NCBI GenBank assembly: GCA_015061805.1
Contig: SUVV01000003.1
Location: 110,839-174,838 of the forward strand
DNA: 64,000 nucleotides
Source of the DNA: Lentisphaerota bacterium
GTDB taxonomy: Bacteria > Verrucomicrobiota > Lentisphaeria > Victivallales > Victivallaceae
Reading direction: 5' to 3'
Part shown: piece after piece, positions 18,808 through 27,610 of the stretch
Layout: every line of letters begins with the position of its first letter
Position numbering within the stretch: position 1 is the stretch's first letter
Notes under the pieces: model-generated
Told to the model about the DNA's origin: nothing
The model's database searches: none
The model's input: the letters and a program-made list of their open reading frames with translations, nothing else
Position numbers and translations under genes: made by a program

Positions 18808-19152
18808 TCAATGCCGTTCCTCGAACTCCGGGCAGCTGCCCATCGGGTCGGCGGCACTGCCGTTCCTGCCGCAGAGCGTGCGGAACGGGTGTTCGATGAA
18901 GTGTCGGCAGTTACGGCAGAAATCCCGCTCGGAAGATCCGGCAAGAGTGACCTTTTCCGGAAGGTCTTCTCCGAGCAGAGCCGCCAGTCCGGCACGTCGG
19001 GCATCGGTTTTATTCTCTGCCCCGGCAGGCTCCTTTTCCGGGAGTTCTTTACCGCAGAGGGCACAGACAGAAACGGTTTTGACCAGAGTCCAGCCGTCCA
19101 TGATATTTTTCTTTTTGGCAAAGGAATCTTCGCCGCAAAAGGGGCACTTCAT
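18808..19152 (-). CDS. Small zinc-ribbon protein linked to clpC
   Basis: A 114-residue protein not matched to a named family. It carries two N-terminal CxxC knuckles (Cys3/Cys6 and Cys30/Cys33), together likely binding one zinc, and a second Cys cluster at the C-terminus (FCRNCRHF...LCGRNGS...SCPEFEE). The middle is charged and includes GLAALLGEDLPEKVTL. The start overlaps the clpC stop by 4 bases (ATGA), so it is co-translated with clpC. In Firmicutes the zinc protein McsA is clpC-linked as an adaptor; this one is not recognisably McsA, but an adaptor or regulator of ClpC is a fair hypothesis. Confidence 0.7.
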   Translation of the reverse strand: MKCPFCGEDSFAKKKNIMDGWTLVKTVSVCALCGKELPEKEPAGAENKTDARRAGLAALLGEDLPEKVTLAGSSERDFCRNCRHFIEHPFRTLCGRNGSAADPMGSCPEFEERH

Positions 19153-21644
19153 CGGCTATTTTTCCTCCGGGAGATTTTTTCAGCAGTAAGAACGATTTTA
19201 CCGTCGGCGGCATCGGCACACACACCGGAAGCTTTTTCAAAATCGCCCCGCAGCAGAGCATCGGCGAGCGGGTCTTCGATCAGCCGTTCCACCGCGCGGC
19301 GGAGGGGACGGGCACCGTATTCGGGGTTGTAATCTCCGGAAATCAACAATTCTTTGGCTTCCGGGGTGACACTCAAAGTCAATCCTCTGCCGACCAGACG
19401 CTCCCGGAGTTTGCCGATTTCGAGGTCGATGATCTGAACCAGATCCGCTTTAGCGAGTTTGTTGAAAACGATGATCTCATCCACGCGGTTGATGAATTCC
19501 GGCTTGAAGTGCTTGCGGGCGACAGCCAGGATACGTTCGCTCTGCTGCATATCGACGGCACTGGCGGAACTGCCGAAACCCAGCGGCACCGTGTTGCCGA
19601 GTTGAGCCGCGCCGACATTGCTGGTCATGATGACGATGGTGTTGCGGAAATCGATACGCCGTCCGAGCGCATCGGTCAAGTGACCTTCTTCAAGTATCTG
19701 CAGAAGCATATTCATCACATCGGGGTGGGCCTTTTCGATCTCATCGAAGAGAATGACGGAATAGGGATGACGGCGGACTCTTTCGCTGAGTTCTCCGCCC
19801 TCCTCATGACCGACATATCCCGGAGGGGAACCGACCAGACGGGAAACGTTGAATTTTTCCATATATTCCGACATGTCGATCTGAATAAGCGCGTCGGGAT
19901 CGCCGAAGATGAATTCCGCCAGCGCTTTTGCCAGCAGAGTCTTGCCGACACCGGTCGGCCCGAGGAAGATGAATGAACCGATCGGACGGGCGGGGTTTTT
20001 CAAATCAGCACGACTGCGGCGGAGCGCGCGGGAAATGGCGCTGACGGCGGCAGTCTGACCGATAACGGTACGGGCAAGTTCGCTTTCCATACGCAAAAGC
20101 CGTTCACTTTCACCCTCTGCCATCTGCTGCAGCGGAACTCCGGTAAGTTTGGAAACCACACTGGCGATATCGGCAGGAGTGACCGGAGTCATGGCATTAT
20201 TCTGTTCCTCTTTCCAGGCGGCATTGATATCTTCGATCTCTTTGCGGATGGCGCGTTCCTGATCGCGGAATCTGGCAGCATCTTCAAATTTCTGATCCAT
20301 GATCGCCTGCTCTTTGCTTTCGCGAACCGCTTCAAGGGTGCGGTTGAGTTCCGTCAGATCCGGCGGAGAAATCACGCTGCCGATGCGCGCCCGGGAACCG
20401 GCTTCATCCATGACGTCGATCGCTTTGTCCGGAAGAAAACGGCCGGTGATATAGCGGTCAGCCAGACGGACGGCGCTCTCCAGCGCGCCTTCGGTATAGT
20501 GAACATGGTGATGTTTCTCATAGGTGTCCCGCAGCCCCTCGAGGATCTTGATGGAATCTTCCACGCAGGGTGGATTGACCATGACCGGCTGGAAACGCCG
20601 TTCCAGAGCGGCATCTTTTTCGATACCCTTGCGGTATTCGTCAAAGGTGGTGGCTCCGACGCATTGCAGTTCGCCGCGGGAAAGCGCCGGTTTGATGATA
20701 TTGGCGGCATCCATGGCACCTTCGGCACCGCCGGCTCCGACGATGGTATGGAGTTCGTCAATGAATAAAATCACTTTGCCGGAGTTGCGGACCTCATCAA
20801 TGACCGCTTTGATGCGCTCTTCAAATTGTCCGCGATATTTGGTTCCGGCGACCATCAGCGGCAGGTCGAGGGCGTAGATCTGCTTATCAGCCAGCAGTTC
20901 CGGAACTCTTCCGGCGACAACCGCTTGGGCGAGTCCTTCGAGAATGGCGGTCTTGCCGACGCCAGCTTCCCCGATAAGAACCGGATTGTTTTTAGTCCGG
21001 CGGCAGAGGATCTGGATGACCCGTTCGATCTCATCGGCGCGTCCGATGACCGGATCGAGTTCGCCTTTGGCGGCAAGCTGGGTGAGATTTCTGCCGAAAG
21101 CATCAAGCGCGGTGAATGCTCCGGGAGCCGGAGTTTCATTTTTGGCACTTCCGGAATTTCCGGCAGGCTCTGCCGGAGAATTCTCTTCCGGAAGATATTC
21201 CGAATCCAGAGTTTTGATGACTGCTTCCCGGACGGCATCGGGGTCAACATTCAAATTGCGCATGATCCGCGCCGCCTGACTGCCGCCCTCGCGGAGTATT
21301 GCCAGCAGCAGATGTTCGGTACCGACAAAATTGTAGTGCATTGCCAGTGCTTCCTGTGCGGCAAGTTCCATAACTTTGCGCAACTGGGGAGTGAAAGGAA
21401 GTTCTCCGGAGGTGACGGTTTCACCGCCGGATCCGCAGCATTTCTCCACCTCCAGCCGGAGCGCGGCGAGGTTGAGTCCCATCGAATTGAGGATATTTAC
21501 GGCGACACCCTCATTGAGTGCCAGCAGACCGAGCAGTAAATGTTCAGTGCCGATGTAGCCATGATTGAAACGTTCCGATTCACGCCGGGCGAGCAGAAGC
21601 ACCTGTTTCACCCGCGGCGTCGGATTGATCGAATTACCGGACAT
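19149..21644 (-). CDS. clpC: ClpC-type AAA+ unfoldase
   Basis: An 831-residue HSP100 ATPase that unfolds proteins for ClpP or for disaggregation. Order: two Clp-N repeats (about 1-145; [20 protein letters not shown]), first AAA+ module with Walker [10 protein letters not shown] and Walker [14 protein letters not shown], a UVR-motif middle domain ([20 protein letters not shown]), and the second AAA+ module with [15 protein letters not shown] and the [14 protein letters not shown] pore loop region. UVR motif plus length assigns it to ClpC rather than ClpA or ClpB. Start ATG 21644 has AGGAG upstream. Promoter at 21693-21721. No HrcA/CIRCE-type repeat is visible upstream. Confidence 0.95.
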   Translation of the reverse strand: MSGNSINPTPRVKQVLLLARRESERFNHGYIGTEHLLLGLLALNEGVAVNILNSMGLNLAALRLEVEKCCGSGGETVTSGELPFTPQLRKVMELAAQEALAMHYNFVGTEHLLLAILREGGSQAARIMRNLNVDPDAVREAVIKTLDSEYLPEENSPAEPAGNSGSAKNETPAPGAFTALDAFGRNLTQLAAKGELDPVIGRADEIERVIQILCRRTKNNPVLIGEAGVGKTAILEGLAQAVVAGRVPELLADKQIYALDLPLMVAGTKYRGQFEERIKAVIDEVRNSGKVILFIDELHTIVGAGGAEGAMDAANIIKPALSRGELQCVGATTFDEYRKGIEKDAALERRFQPVMVNPPCVEDSIKILEGLRDTYEKHHHVHYTEGALESAVRLADRYITGRFLPDKAIDVMDEAGSRARIGSVISPPDLTELNRTLEAVRESKEQAIMDQKFEDAARFRDQERAIRKEIEDINAAWKEEQNNAMTPVTPADIASVVSKLTGVPLQQMAEGESERLLRMESELARTVIGQTAAVSAISRALRRSRADLKNPARPIGSFIFLGPTGVGKTLLAKALAEFIFGDPDALIQIDMSEYMEKFNVSRLVGSPPGYVGHEEGGELSERVRRHPYSVILFDEIEKAHPDVMNMLLQILEEGHLTDALGRRIDFRNTIVIMTSNVGAAQLGNTVPLGFGSSASAVDMQQSERILAVARKHFKPEFINRVDEIIVFNKLAKADLVQIIDLEIGKLRERLVGRGLTLSVTPEAKELLISGDYNPEYGARPLRRAVERLIEDPLADALLRGDFEKASGVCADAADGKIVLTAEKISRRKNSR

Positions 21645-21692
21645 AAAAGGATTCTCCTTGAAAAAGTGTTACTATCACATCATTCAGAAAAT

Positions 21693-21721
21693 AATATAAT
21701 ACGGTGACCGGGAACTTTCAA
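21693..21721 (-). promoter_or_regulatory. Promoter of clpC
   Basis: Minus strand: TTGAAA (21716-21721), 17-base spacer, TATATT (21693-21698). The -35 box touches the mnmE stop region. Confidence 0.7.
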
Positions 21722-21723
21722 GG

Positions 21724-23046
21724 TCACTTGCCCAGACAGAAACGGTGAAATACCGCATCCAGCAGATCAGGGTCGACATTTCTGCCGATGATCACGCCGA
21801 CTGCATGGGCGGCGGAAGCAAGTTCGCAGCCGCAAAGTTCATAGCAGCCGTCCTCGAACCACTGCCGGGCGCGTTCGCAATGGGGAAGCGCCTTTTCGAT
21901 CTGGGAAGCGCTCCGGGCATTGACGGCAACTTCCGGGGGATTGTGCCGGGCGACCGAAAGCACTTTGCGTTCAAATTCGTCGAGCAGTTCCGGGAAATCT
22001 TCGTCTGCTGCCGCCGAAATCCGGATCGCCGGAAGCGGCAATTCCGGTAAAGTTCTGCCGGAAGCAAGATCGCATTTGTTCCAAACCGGTATCACGCCGG
22101 GAGCATCGGGGTCAAAAGAGGATGCTTCATCATTGAGATCTTCTGCCGAAGCATCCAACAGCCAGAAGGTGACTTCCGCTCCGGAAATCGATCGGTAGGA
22201 GCGTTCAATCCCCAGTTTCTCCACCGGATCGGCGCTCTCGCGCAAACCGGCGGTATCGGTCAGATATACCGGAATATTCCGCAATACCGCCTGTTCCCGC
22301 ACCGTATCGCGGGTGGTGCCGGGAATGTTGCTGACGATCGCCCGTTCAAACCCGAGCAGACGGTTGAGCAGACTGGATTTTCCGGCATTGGGTCTGCCGG
22401 CGAGTACCACCTGAACCCCGTCACGCATGACGGCGCCCGCCCGGTGAGTGGCAAGCAATTCGGTCAACCGGCGCATAACTTCATCGATACGCGCCGGAAC
22501 GGTGTCATCGAAATCGAGTTCTTCATCGGGGAAATCCAGCCGCGCTTCACATTCGGAACGGAGGAAATTCAATTCGTCGCAGATCTCTCCGATACGGGAA
22601 CTCAACACGCCATCCAACTGTTTTTCCGCCATTTTCAACGCGGCATCGCTGCCGGAGGAGATGATATCCGCCACCGCTTCCGCCTGAAGCAGATCGAGTT
22701 TGCCGTTGATGAATGCCCGGCAGGTGAATTCGCCCGGTTCCGCCAGACGGCATCCGGCATTCAGTACCGCGCGCATGACCGCATCAGCGGCGGCGGCTCC
22801 GCCGTGACATTGGAATTCGACCACATCATCGCCGGTGTAACTTGCCGGGGCTTTCATATATACCGCCAATGCCTGATCTCCGGCGATTTTACCGAGCACC
22901 ATTTTGCGGATATTCCGGTCCGACAGCGGGATGCCCTGCCAGACTTTATTGGCAATATCCAGCACTCCGGGACCGGAAAGCCGGATAATGGTTACAGCTC
23001 CGCCGACTGCGGTCGCCGGAGCGGCGATATTGTCACAGGTATTCAT
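21724..23046 (-). CDS. mnmE: tRNA-modifying GTPase MnmE
   Basis: With MnmG it installs carboxymethylaminomethyl on U34 of tRNAs. The 440 residues show the tetrahydrofolate-binding N-domain (VGGAVTIIRLSGPGVLDIA, FQCHGGAAAADAVM, ARPGEFT-like AEPGEFTCRAFINGKLDL), the inserted G domain with GRPNAGKSSLLNRL, TDTAGLRE and NKCD, and the C-terminal CLGK, where the catalytic Cys is in the usual C(I/L)GK form. It starts inside the stop of the upstream oxidoreductase (1-base overlap) and has no separate promoter. Confidence 0.96.
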   Translation of the reverse strand: MNTCDNIAAPATAVGGAVTIIRLSGPGVLDIANKVWQGIPLSDRNIRKMVLGKIAGDQALAVYMKAPASYTGDDVVEFQCHGGAAAADAVMRAVLNAGCRLAEPGEFTCRAFINGKLDLLQAEAVADIISSGSDAALKMAEKQLDGVLSSRIGEICDELNFLRSECEARLDFPDEELDFDDTVPARIDEVMRRLTELLATHRAGAVMRDGVQVVLAGRPNAGKSSLLNRLLGFERAIVSNIPGTTRDTVREQAVLRNIPVYLTDTAGLRESADPVEKLGIERSYRSISGAEVTFWLLDASAEDLNDEASSFDPDAPGVIPVWNKCDLASGRTLPELPLPAIRISAAADEDFPELLDEFERKVLSVARHNPPEVAVNARSASQIEKALPHCERARQWFEDGCYELCGCELASAAHAVGVIIGRNVDPDLLDAVFHRFCLGK

Positions 23047-24101
23047 CAGTATTTGCGAACCGCGGTTCTGGCTCCGTTGTTGCGGGCGGACTCATAGACC
23101 GCCATGATCAGACTGCTGGAGTTGATTGCTTCGATCAGAGAAACTTTCGGAGCGCGTTTGTTTTCGATTGAGTCGACCACATCCGCGATCTGGGCGGTGT
23201 GTCCGGTACCGTAATAACTTTTTCCGACGATGCGTTCCTCTTTAGCGGGGGGAGCAAGAAGCGTTTCGATCTCGCTTTTCAACGTTTCATCGGCGGCATC
23301 GACATAGATCGGCTGTTCGTTGGCGAATTCGAGCGTGGCATCGGTCCCGGAACAGATCAGCGAAGAGCGCCAGCGGGTGTTGCTGGAATTGGTGGCGCTG
23401 ACACTGCCGAGCACGCCGCTGGCAAATTCCATGGTGAATGCCGCAGTATCTTCGACTTCGATCACCCCCTGGTGGGTCAGATTGCCGGAAGCGGCAGTAA
23501 CATAATCAATATCACCGAAAATAAAACGCAACTGGTCGAGGTGATGAATCGCCTGATTGATGAGAATGCCGCCGCCTTCGCCGGCCATGGTACCGCGCCA
23601 GGCATCCGCCTGATAGTATTCATTGGTGCGCTTACAGCAGAAAGAAAGGTTGACCAGCACCATTTTGCCGAATTTGCTGTTTTCGACAAGTTCTTTCAGC
23701 GCGCAATTCTGCTTGACGAAACGGTGCTGAAAAATTCCGGAGGAAACCAGTTCCGGATGGGCCTTGGCAGCATTTGCCATCGCTTCGAGGTCAGCATCGA
23801 CCCTGCCGGAAGATTTTTCACAGATGACATGCTTTCCGGCGTTGAGCGCATCCACGACGATCTGGCAGTGACTGGCGTGATCGGTACAGACATGCACCAG
23901 ATCGATCTCCCGGTCCGCCAGCAGATCGCGGTAATCGGTGTAACGCTTGCGGTTGTCAACATTATATTCATCGCCGCGCTTGTTGAGCCGTTCCGGATCA
24001 ATATCACAGAGGGCGACGAGTTCAGCGTTGGGGACGGCTTCAATACCGGCGATATGAGTGGGGGCGATCACCCCACAGCCGATAACTCCACATTTGACCA
24101 T
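23046..24101 (-). CDS. Gfo/Idh/MocA-family oxidoreductase
   Basis: A 351-residue NAD(P)-dependent sugar or inositol dehydrogenase-type protein. The Rossmann start is KCGVIGCGVIAPTHIAGI with acidic ALCDIDPERL; the family lysine motif appears as KHVICEKSSGR (EKP is changed to EKS), and the C-terminal domain has GGGILINQAIHHLDQLRFIFGD, giving the His-x-x-D pair. The changed EKP (Pro to Ser) is unusual but Lys is kept. ATG 24101 has AGGAG upstream. It lies between a thioredoxin-like protein (28 bases) and mnmE (overlap). Likely acts on a sugar; substrate unknown. Confidence 0.88.
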   Translation of the reverse strand: MVKCGVIGCGVIAPTHIAGIEAVPNAELVALCDIDPERLNKRGDEYNVDNRKRYTDYRDLLADREIDLVHVCTDHASHCQIVVDALNAGKHVICEKSSGRVDADLEAMANAAKAHPELVSSGIFQHRFVKQNCALKELVENSKFGKMVLVNLSFCCKRTNEYYQADAWRGTMAGEGGGILINQAIHHLDQLRFIFGDIDYVTAASGNLTHQGVIEVEDTAAFTMEFASGVLGSVSATNSSNTRWRSSLICSGTDATLEFANEQPIYVDAADETLKSEIETLLAPPAKEERIVGKSYYGTGHTAQIADVVDSIENKRAPKVSLIEAINSSSLIMAVYESARNNGARTAVRKY

Positions 24102-24129
24102 TTTTATATACTCCTGAATTGAAAAAGGT

Positions 24130-25269
24130 TTAATATACTGTAGAACGCAATTCTTTGAGTTTGCGGTAGAAATTCAACTGCACCCGGGCAACCGCCGCAC
24201 CACGGCTCTGCGGCGCGGACTTGAAGGCATCGACGGCTTTCTGCTGATAGCCAACCGCGCCGTCAAGGTCGCCGACCAGATAGCGCAGACGGGCGCGCAC
24301 CATGTCGTAACGGGCATTTTCCGCAGCAGAAAGTTCCGGTCGTTTCCTTTTGCCGAACATCTGTTTGAAGACCACTTCCAACGCATCGGCATCACCGGAG
24401 AAACTCAACAAAACAGTTTCGGTGAAGGCGATGAAATCAGTGCTGTTGACATTTTGACGGTAAAATCCGGAAATTATCTGCGGCAACTGATTCCGCAGCC
24501 GGGGATTTCGCCGGATCATATCGAGCGCAGTGTAGTAGAGCCGCAGTGCCGCAGGCGAAGCCTTGATCCGTTCGCTGATCAGTTTCCAGGCGCCGTCGAT
24601 ATCGCCGCTGCTCTCCATAACAAAAAGAAGCATCCGCAATGCAGTCGGATTCACCGGGTCGATCTTGAAGATCTTGTCAGCGACCTGTTTCAGCGGACGG
24701 ATCTCTCCGGTACGCATGCGCTGCTGCATGTCGTCGATCAGGAGAGAGACCTTGCGGTTATCCTGAACATTGCTCTGATTGTGGAAAATCTTTTCCACGG
24801 CTTCGGCGAGGTCTACCGCTTCGCCATTCCAGAGGACTTTGCCTTCGGCGTTGCAGATAAATCCCATCGGATAAAGCATACTTCCTGCCATAAAGAGCGG
24901 AGTGAGTTTTCTTTCAGAATCAACTGCCAGCCGGACACGCACATCGGGATTCGCCTTGTGAAAGATTTTGGCATCGTGTTCAGTATCGGGAGTAACCGCC
25001 GCGACCATGACCTTGCCGCGATACTTCAGCCGGATTTGTTCAAGCATGTTGATGATCTGGGAACTGTTTTCACTGCGGGTGAACATGAAAACCAGAATAC
25101 GCAGCGGCGGCATGACTGCCTGTTCCTCTTTGGTAAGTTCGCCGACCTTGAAAGGTGTGCAGTCGATCCACTTCAAACGGAATTCCGGTTTGCCGATCAT
25201 ATCACCGGGGCGCAGAGCCATAACCGTCAGAGCGGCAGTCAACATGGAAAAAAGAATAAACTTTTTCAT
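24130..25269 (-). CDS. Exported thioredoxin-like protein with TPR-like C-terminus
   Basis: A 379-residue protein with a signal peptide (residues 1-17, MKKFILFSMLTAALTVMA). Residues about 20-165 resemble the AhpC/TlpA thioredoxin fold (GDMIGKPEFRLKWID, RILVFMFTRSENSSQIINML, GFICNAEGKVLWNGEAVDL), but there is no CxxC in the usual place (TRSENS instead), so redox activity is doubtful. Residues 190-379 form helical TPR-like repeats. ATG 25269 has GGAGG 11 bases upstream. First gene of a run with the oxidoreductase and mnmE; promoter at 25325-25353. Confidence 0.75.
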   Translation of the reverse strand: MKKFILFSMLTAALTVMALRPGDMIGKPEFRLKWIDCTPFKVGELTKEEQAVMPPLRILVFMFTRSENSSQIINMLEQIRLKYRGKVMVAAVTPDTEHDAKIFHKANPDVRVRLAVDSERKLTPLFMAGSMLYPMGFICNAEGKVLWNGEAVDLAEAVEKIFHNQSNVQDNRKVSLLIDDMQQRMRTGEIRPLKQVADKIFKIDPVNPTALRMLLFVMESSGDIDGAWKLISERIKASPAALRLYYTALDMIRRNPRLRNQLPQIISGFYRQNVNSTDFIAFTETVLLSFSGDADALEVVFKQMFGKRKRPELSAAENARYDMVRARLRYLVGDLDGAVGYQQKAVDAFKSAPQSRGAAVARVQLNFYRKLKELRSTVY

Positions 25270-25324
25270 TTCAACAAAATCCTCCGATGTGCGCATACAC
25301 ATTAATAAATACACCATTCTATAT

Positions 25325-25353
25325 AAAATAACACTTTTTGCCGGAAAATACAA
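25325..25353 (-). promoter_or_regulatory. Possible promoter of the thioredoxin-like gene unit
   Basis: Minus strand: TTGTAT (25348-25353), 17-base spacer, TATTTT (25325-25330). It is back to back with the gltS promoter at 25407. Confidence 0.5.
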
Positions 25354-25406
25354 CCCGGCACCGGAGAATTTATTGCCGAAACTTGCCGCAATATATCCAC
25401 AGAAGA

Positions 25407-25435
25407 TTGACATCTGCCGATTGAAATACTATATT
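25407..25435 (+). promoter_or_regulatory. Promoter of the glutamate symporter gene
   Basis: TTGACA (25407-25412), 17-base spacer, TATATT (25430-25435). Confidence 0.8.
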
Positions 25436-25468
25436 AGGAGAATTGATTATTCAACAGAAAGGTTTATC

Positions 25469-26827
25469 ATGACTGCAATAACAGTTTTTTGTCTGCTTTC
25501 GGTTTTGCTGGTTTTTGGAAAAACTCTGCGGGTGCTGATTCCGGTGCTGCAGCGGTGCTATCTGCCGAGTTCAGTTATCGGCGGCGTAATTGGATTGACC
25601 GCTTTTCAATGCTTCCCGGAAATCTTCCCGGCAGATTGCATTGCCGCAGTCGGCAAGATACCCGGGTTCATGATCAACGTGGTCTTTGCAACGCTCTTCC
25701 TCGGAGTGGTCACACCGCCCTTGAAAAAGATTTTCCAGACCGCTTTCCCGCAGTTGTGCTTCGGACAGATTCTGGCGTGGGGGCAGTACACCATCGGTTT
25801 TGCTCTGGCGGGATTCCTGCTGATCCCGCTTTTCGGAGTGAACCCCGGATTCGGCAATCTGCTTGAAATCGGATTTCAGGGCGGCCACGGTACCGTAAGC
25901 GGTATGGCAGAAAGTTTCCACTCTTTCAACTGGGAAGACGGCATCGCGCTTGGCTACACCGTCGCCACCGCCGGAATGATCGTCGGCGTTGCCCTCGGCG
26001 TGGTTCTGATCAACTGGGCAGGGCGCCGCGGATATGTGAAAAATATCCGCAGTTTTGGCGATCAGAGCAAACTTCAACAGCAGGGCATCTACCACCGCAA
26101 AGCCCGTCCCAACGCCGGATGGCAGACCGTTTATTGTGATTCGATCGACAGTCTGGCATGGCATATTTCGCTGGTTGGCATTGCGATACTGATCGGTTTC
26201 GGCATCCAGAAAGGATTGCAAATCGGAGAAATCAAATTTTTCCCGGACAACTCGATCCAGATTTTCAAAGGATTTCCGCTGTTTCCCTTCTGCATGATCG
26301 GCGGATTGCTCATTCAGAAAACCAGTCAGGCATGCAAAATCAATTCTCTGATCGACCACGGACAGATGCAGCGCATCGCCGGAGCGGCGCTGGATTTTCT
26401 GGTGGTGGCGGCAATGGCAACGATCAAACTCAAGGTGGTGATGGCGAACTGGCAGGCTCTGTTGATCCTGATCGCCGCCGGAACGGTTTTCGCCGTTGCG
26501 ATGGTGATTTTCGCAGCCCCGAAACTTTTCAAAGAATCCTGGTTTGAATGTGCCATCGCCGACTTCGGTCAGGCGACCGGTGTCACAGCAACCGGTCTGC
26601 TCCTGCTCCGGGCGGTCGACCCGGAATCCAAAACCTGCGCCGCTCAGGCATTCGGCTACAAGCAGCTGCTTCACGAACCGGTCATGGGCGGAGGGTTGTG
26701 GACGGCGTTGGCGTTGACCTTGCTCTATAAACTCGGCTGGCAGACCATGCTGATAATTTCCGCAAGCGCCCTCGTGATCTGGGTGATCATTGCCTTTTCC
26801 CATTGCAAGCTGCGCGACCGGAAATAA
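25469..26827 (+). CDS. gltS: Sodium/glutamate symporter (GltS family)
   Basis: A 452-residue inner-membrane carrier of the ESS family, importing glutamate or a related anion with Na+. About ten membrane helices are visible; family marks include PSSVIGGVIGL, the re-entrant GGHGTVSGMAESF (GGHGT box) and the second-half FGQATGVTATGLLLLRAVDP, FGYKQLLHEPVMGGG. It is longer than E. coli GltS (401) because of a hydrophilic cytoplasmic insert at about 185-225 (RRGYVKNIRSFGDQSKLQQQ). ATG 25469 follows GAAAGG at 7 bases. Monocistronic, followed by tRNA-Pro on the same strand with its own promoter. Confidence 0.88.
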   Translation: MTAITVFCLLSVLLVFGKTLRVLIPVLQRCYLPSSVIGGVIGLTAFQCFPEIFPADCIAAVGKIPGFMINVVFATLFLGVVTPPLKKIFQTAFPQLCFGQILAWGQYTIGFALAGFLLIPLFGVNPGFGNLLEIGFQGGHGTVSGMAESFHSFNWEDGIALGYTVATAGMIVGVALGVVLINWAGRRGYVKNIRSFGDQSKLQQQGIYHRKARPNAGWQTVYCDSIDSLAWHISLVGIAILIGFGIQKGLQIGEIKFFPDNSIQIFKGFPLFPFCMIGGLLIQKTSQACKINSLIDHGQMQRIAGAALDFLVVAAMATIKLKVVMANWQALLILIAAGTVFAVAMVIFAAPKLFKESWFECAIADFGQATGVTATGLLLLRAVDPESKTCAAQAFGYKQLLHEPVMGGGLWTALALTLLYKLGWQTMLIISASALVIWVIIAFSHCKLRDRK

Positions 26828-26870
26828 CAGATGGCGGCAAGGTTGTTTGAAAATTTTTTCATTTACTGCC

Positions 26871-26898
26871 TTGAAAAAATAAAAAAGCGTGATATATT
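26871..26898 (+). promoter_or_regulatory. Promoter of tRNA-Pro
   Basis: TTGAAA (26871-26876), 16-base spacer, TATATT (26893-26898), about 32 bases before the mature tRNA end. Confidence 0.65.
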
Positions 26899-26936
26899 AG
26901 TAAAACAGCACGGATAATCGTGTTGAATTCACCTGT

Positions 26937-27014
26937 CGGGGTGTGGCTCAGCCTGGCTAGAGCGCTGCGTTCGGGACGCAGAGGCCGGAGGTTCAAATCC
27001 TCTCACCCCGACCA
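26937..27014 (+). tRNA. tRNA-Pro (CGG)
   Basis: Acceptor arms CGGGGTG / CACCCCG pair fully; anticodon loop TTCGGGA gives anticodon CGG with G37; TTCAAAT T-loop and encoded CCA (27012-27014). The 78-base length is normal. Confidence 0.95.
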
Positions 27015-27042
27015 TTTTTTGCCTTGATTCCAAGGCAAAAAA
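27015..27042. terminator. Bidirectional terminator after tRNA-Pro
   Basis: TTTTTTGCCTTG, ATTC loop, CAAGGCAAAAAA: a perfect 12-bp inverted repeat with T tracts on both strands. Confidence 0.8.
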
Positions 27043-27260
27043 ACATGAAGCCGACAGGCTTCGCTTCATGCACCGCAGGTGCGCTTCATATATTTTGATG
27101 CTTGACGAGCAAAACTCGCAAGCACAAAATGTGCTTCATAAAAGCCTGTCGATGAAGCATTGTTTCCGTCTTCATTTCATTACGCCGCGACAAGCCGCTA
27201 AAGTTCCACAATATGAAGCAACTTCATTTCATTCAGCTATGAAGCACTCCGCTATCGCTC
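27043..27260. repeat. CTTCA-linked hairpin array (irregular)
   Basis: A run of short palindromes separated by CTTCAT or its complement: GAAGCC-GACA-GGCTTC (27047-27062), GCACC-GCA-GGTGC around 27070-27082, and further less regular units with CTTCATA and GATGAAGC to about 27250. No coding signal. The same palindrome, GAAGCC-GTCA-GGCTTC, recurs near 28537-28552, and a regular version of the array is at 40951-41187. Confidence 0.65.
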
Positions 27261-27328
27261 CGTGTGACCTGTCATCCATAGCACTTTGTGCGACGGATGA
27301 TGAGAAAATGAAAAATGAGAGTTTCCGA

Positions 27329-27357
27329 TTGCAATAAATACCTTGCTCTGTTATATT
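27329..27357 (+). promoter_or_regulatory. Intact promoter before a decayed gene
   Basis: TTGCAA (27329-27334), 17-base spacer, TATATT (27352-27357), followed by GAAAGG 9 bases before the ATG at 27380. Confidence 0.65.
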
Positions 27358-27379
27358 AACTGTTGAAAGGAAAACTCTC

Positions 27380-27599
27380 ATGGAAAAAACTTCAAACAAA
27401 CTTGTTGATTTATCCGTTGCATTTGCGATTGAAATCCTGAATCTGGTCAAATACCTTAAAAGCCAACACGAAACAAGTTACTGGCTTTTGCTGTTGAACA
27501 AAACAAACATTATTCCCAATGCTAATTGAAAACCTTTGTAAAGAAATCAGAATAACCTTGATTGCATCTGTTAATACAGCAAAACAAAATATCAAGTAA
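27380..27599 (+). pseudogene. Remnant of a four-helix-bundle (S23/IVS-type) protein gene
   Basis: The first 31 codons (SNKLVDLSVAFAIEILNLVK then YLKSQHE) match the N-terminal helix of the four-helix-bundle family found in 23S rRNA intervening sequences and elsewhere. The reading then jumps to TSYWLLLLNKTNII, which belongs to the third helix, so about 45-50 central residues (including the expected RSGTSIGAN turn) are missing. After a TGA at 27527-27529 the last helix continues in the +1 frame (LIENLCKEIRITLIASVNTA) to TAA at 27597-27599. So there is an internal deletion plus a frameshift, while promoter and ribosome site remain intact. It lies directly beside the CTTCA hairpin array. Confidence 0.75.
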
Positions 27600-27610
27600 G
27601 TACAATAAGC

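Noticed and set aside
18720..19121. 133-codon minus-strand frame overlapping the zinc-ribbon gene
   Set aside because: Different frame of the same DNA; the frame at 18808-19152 has the Cys knuckles and the clpC overlap.
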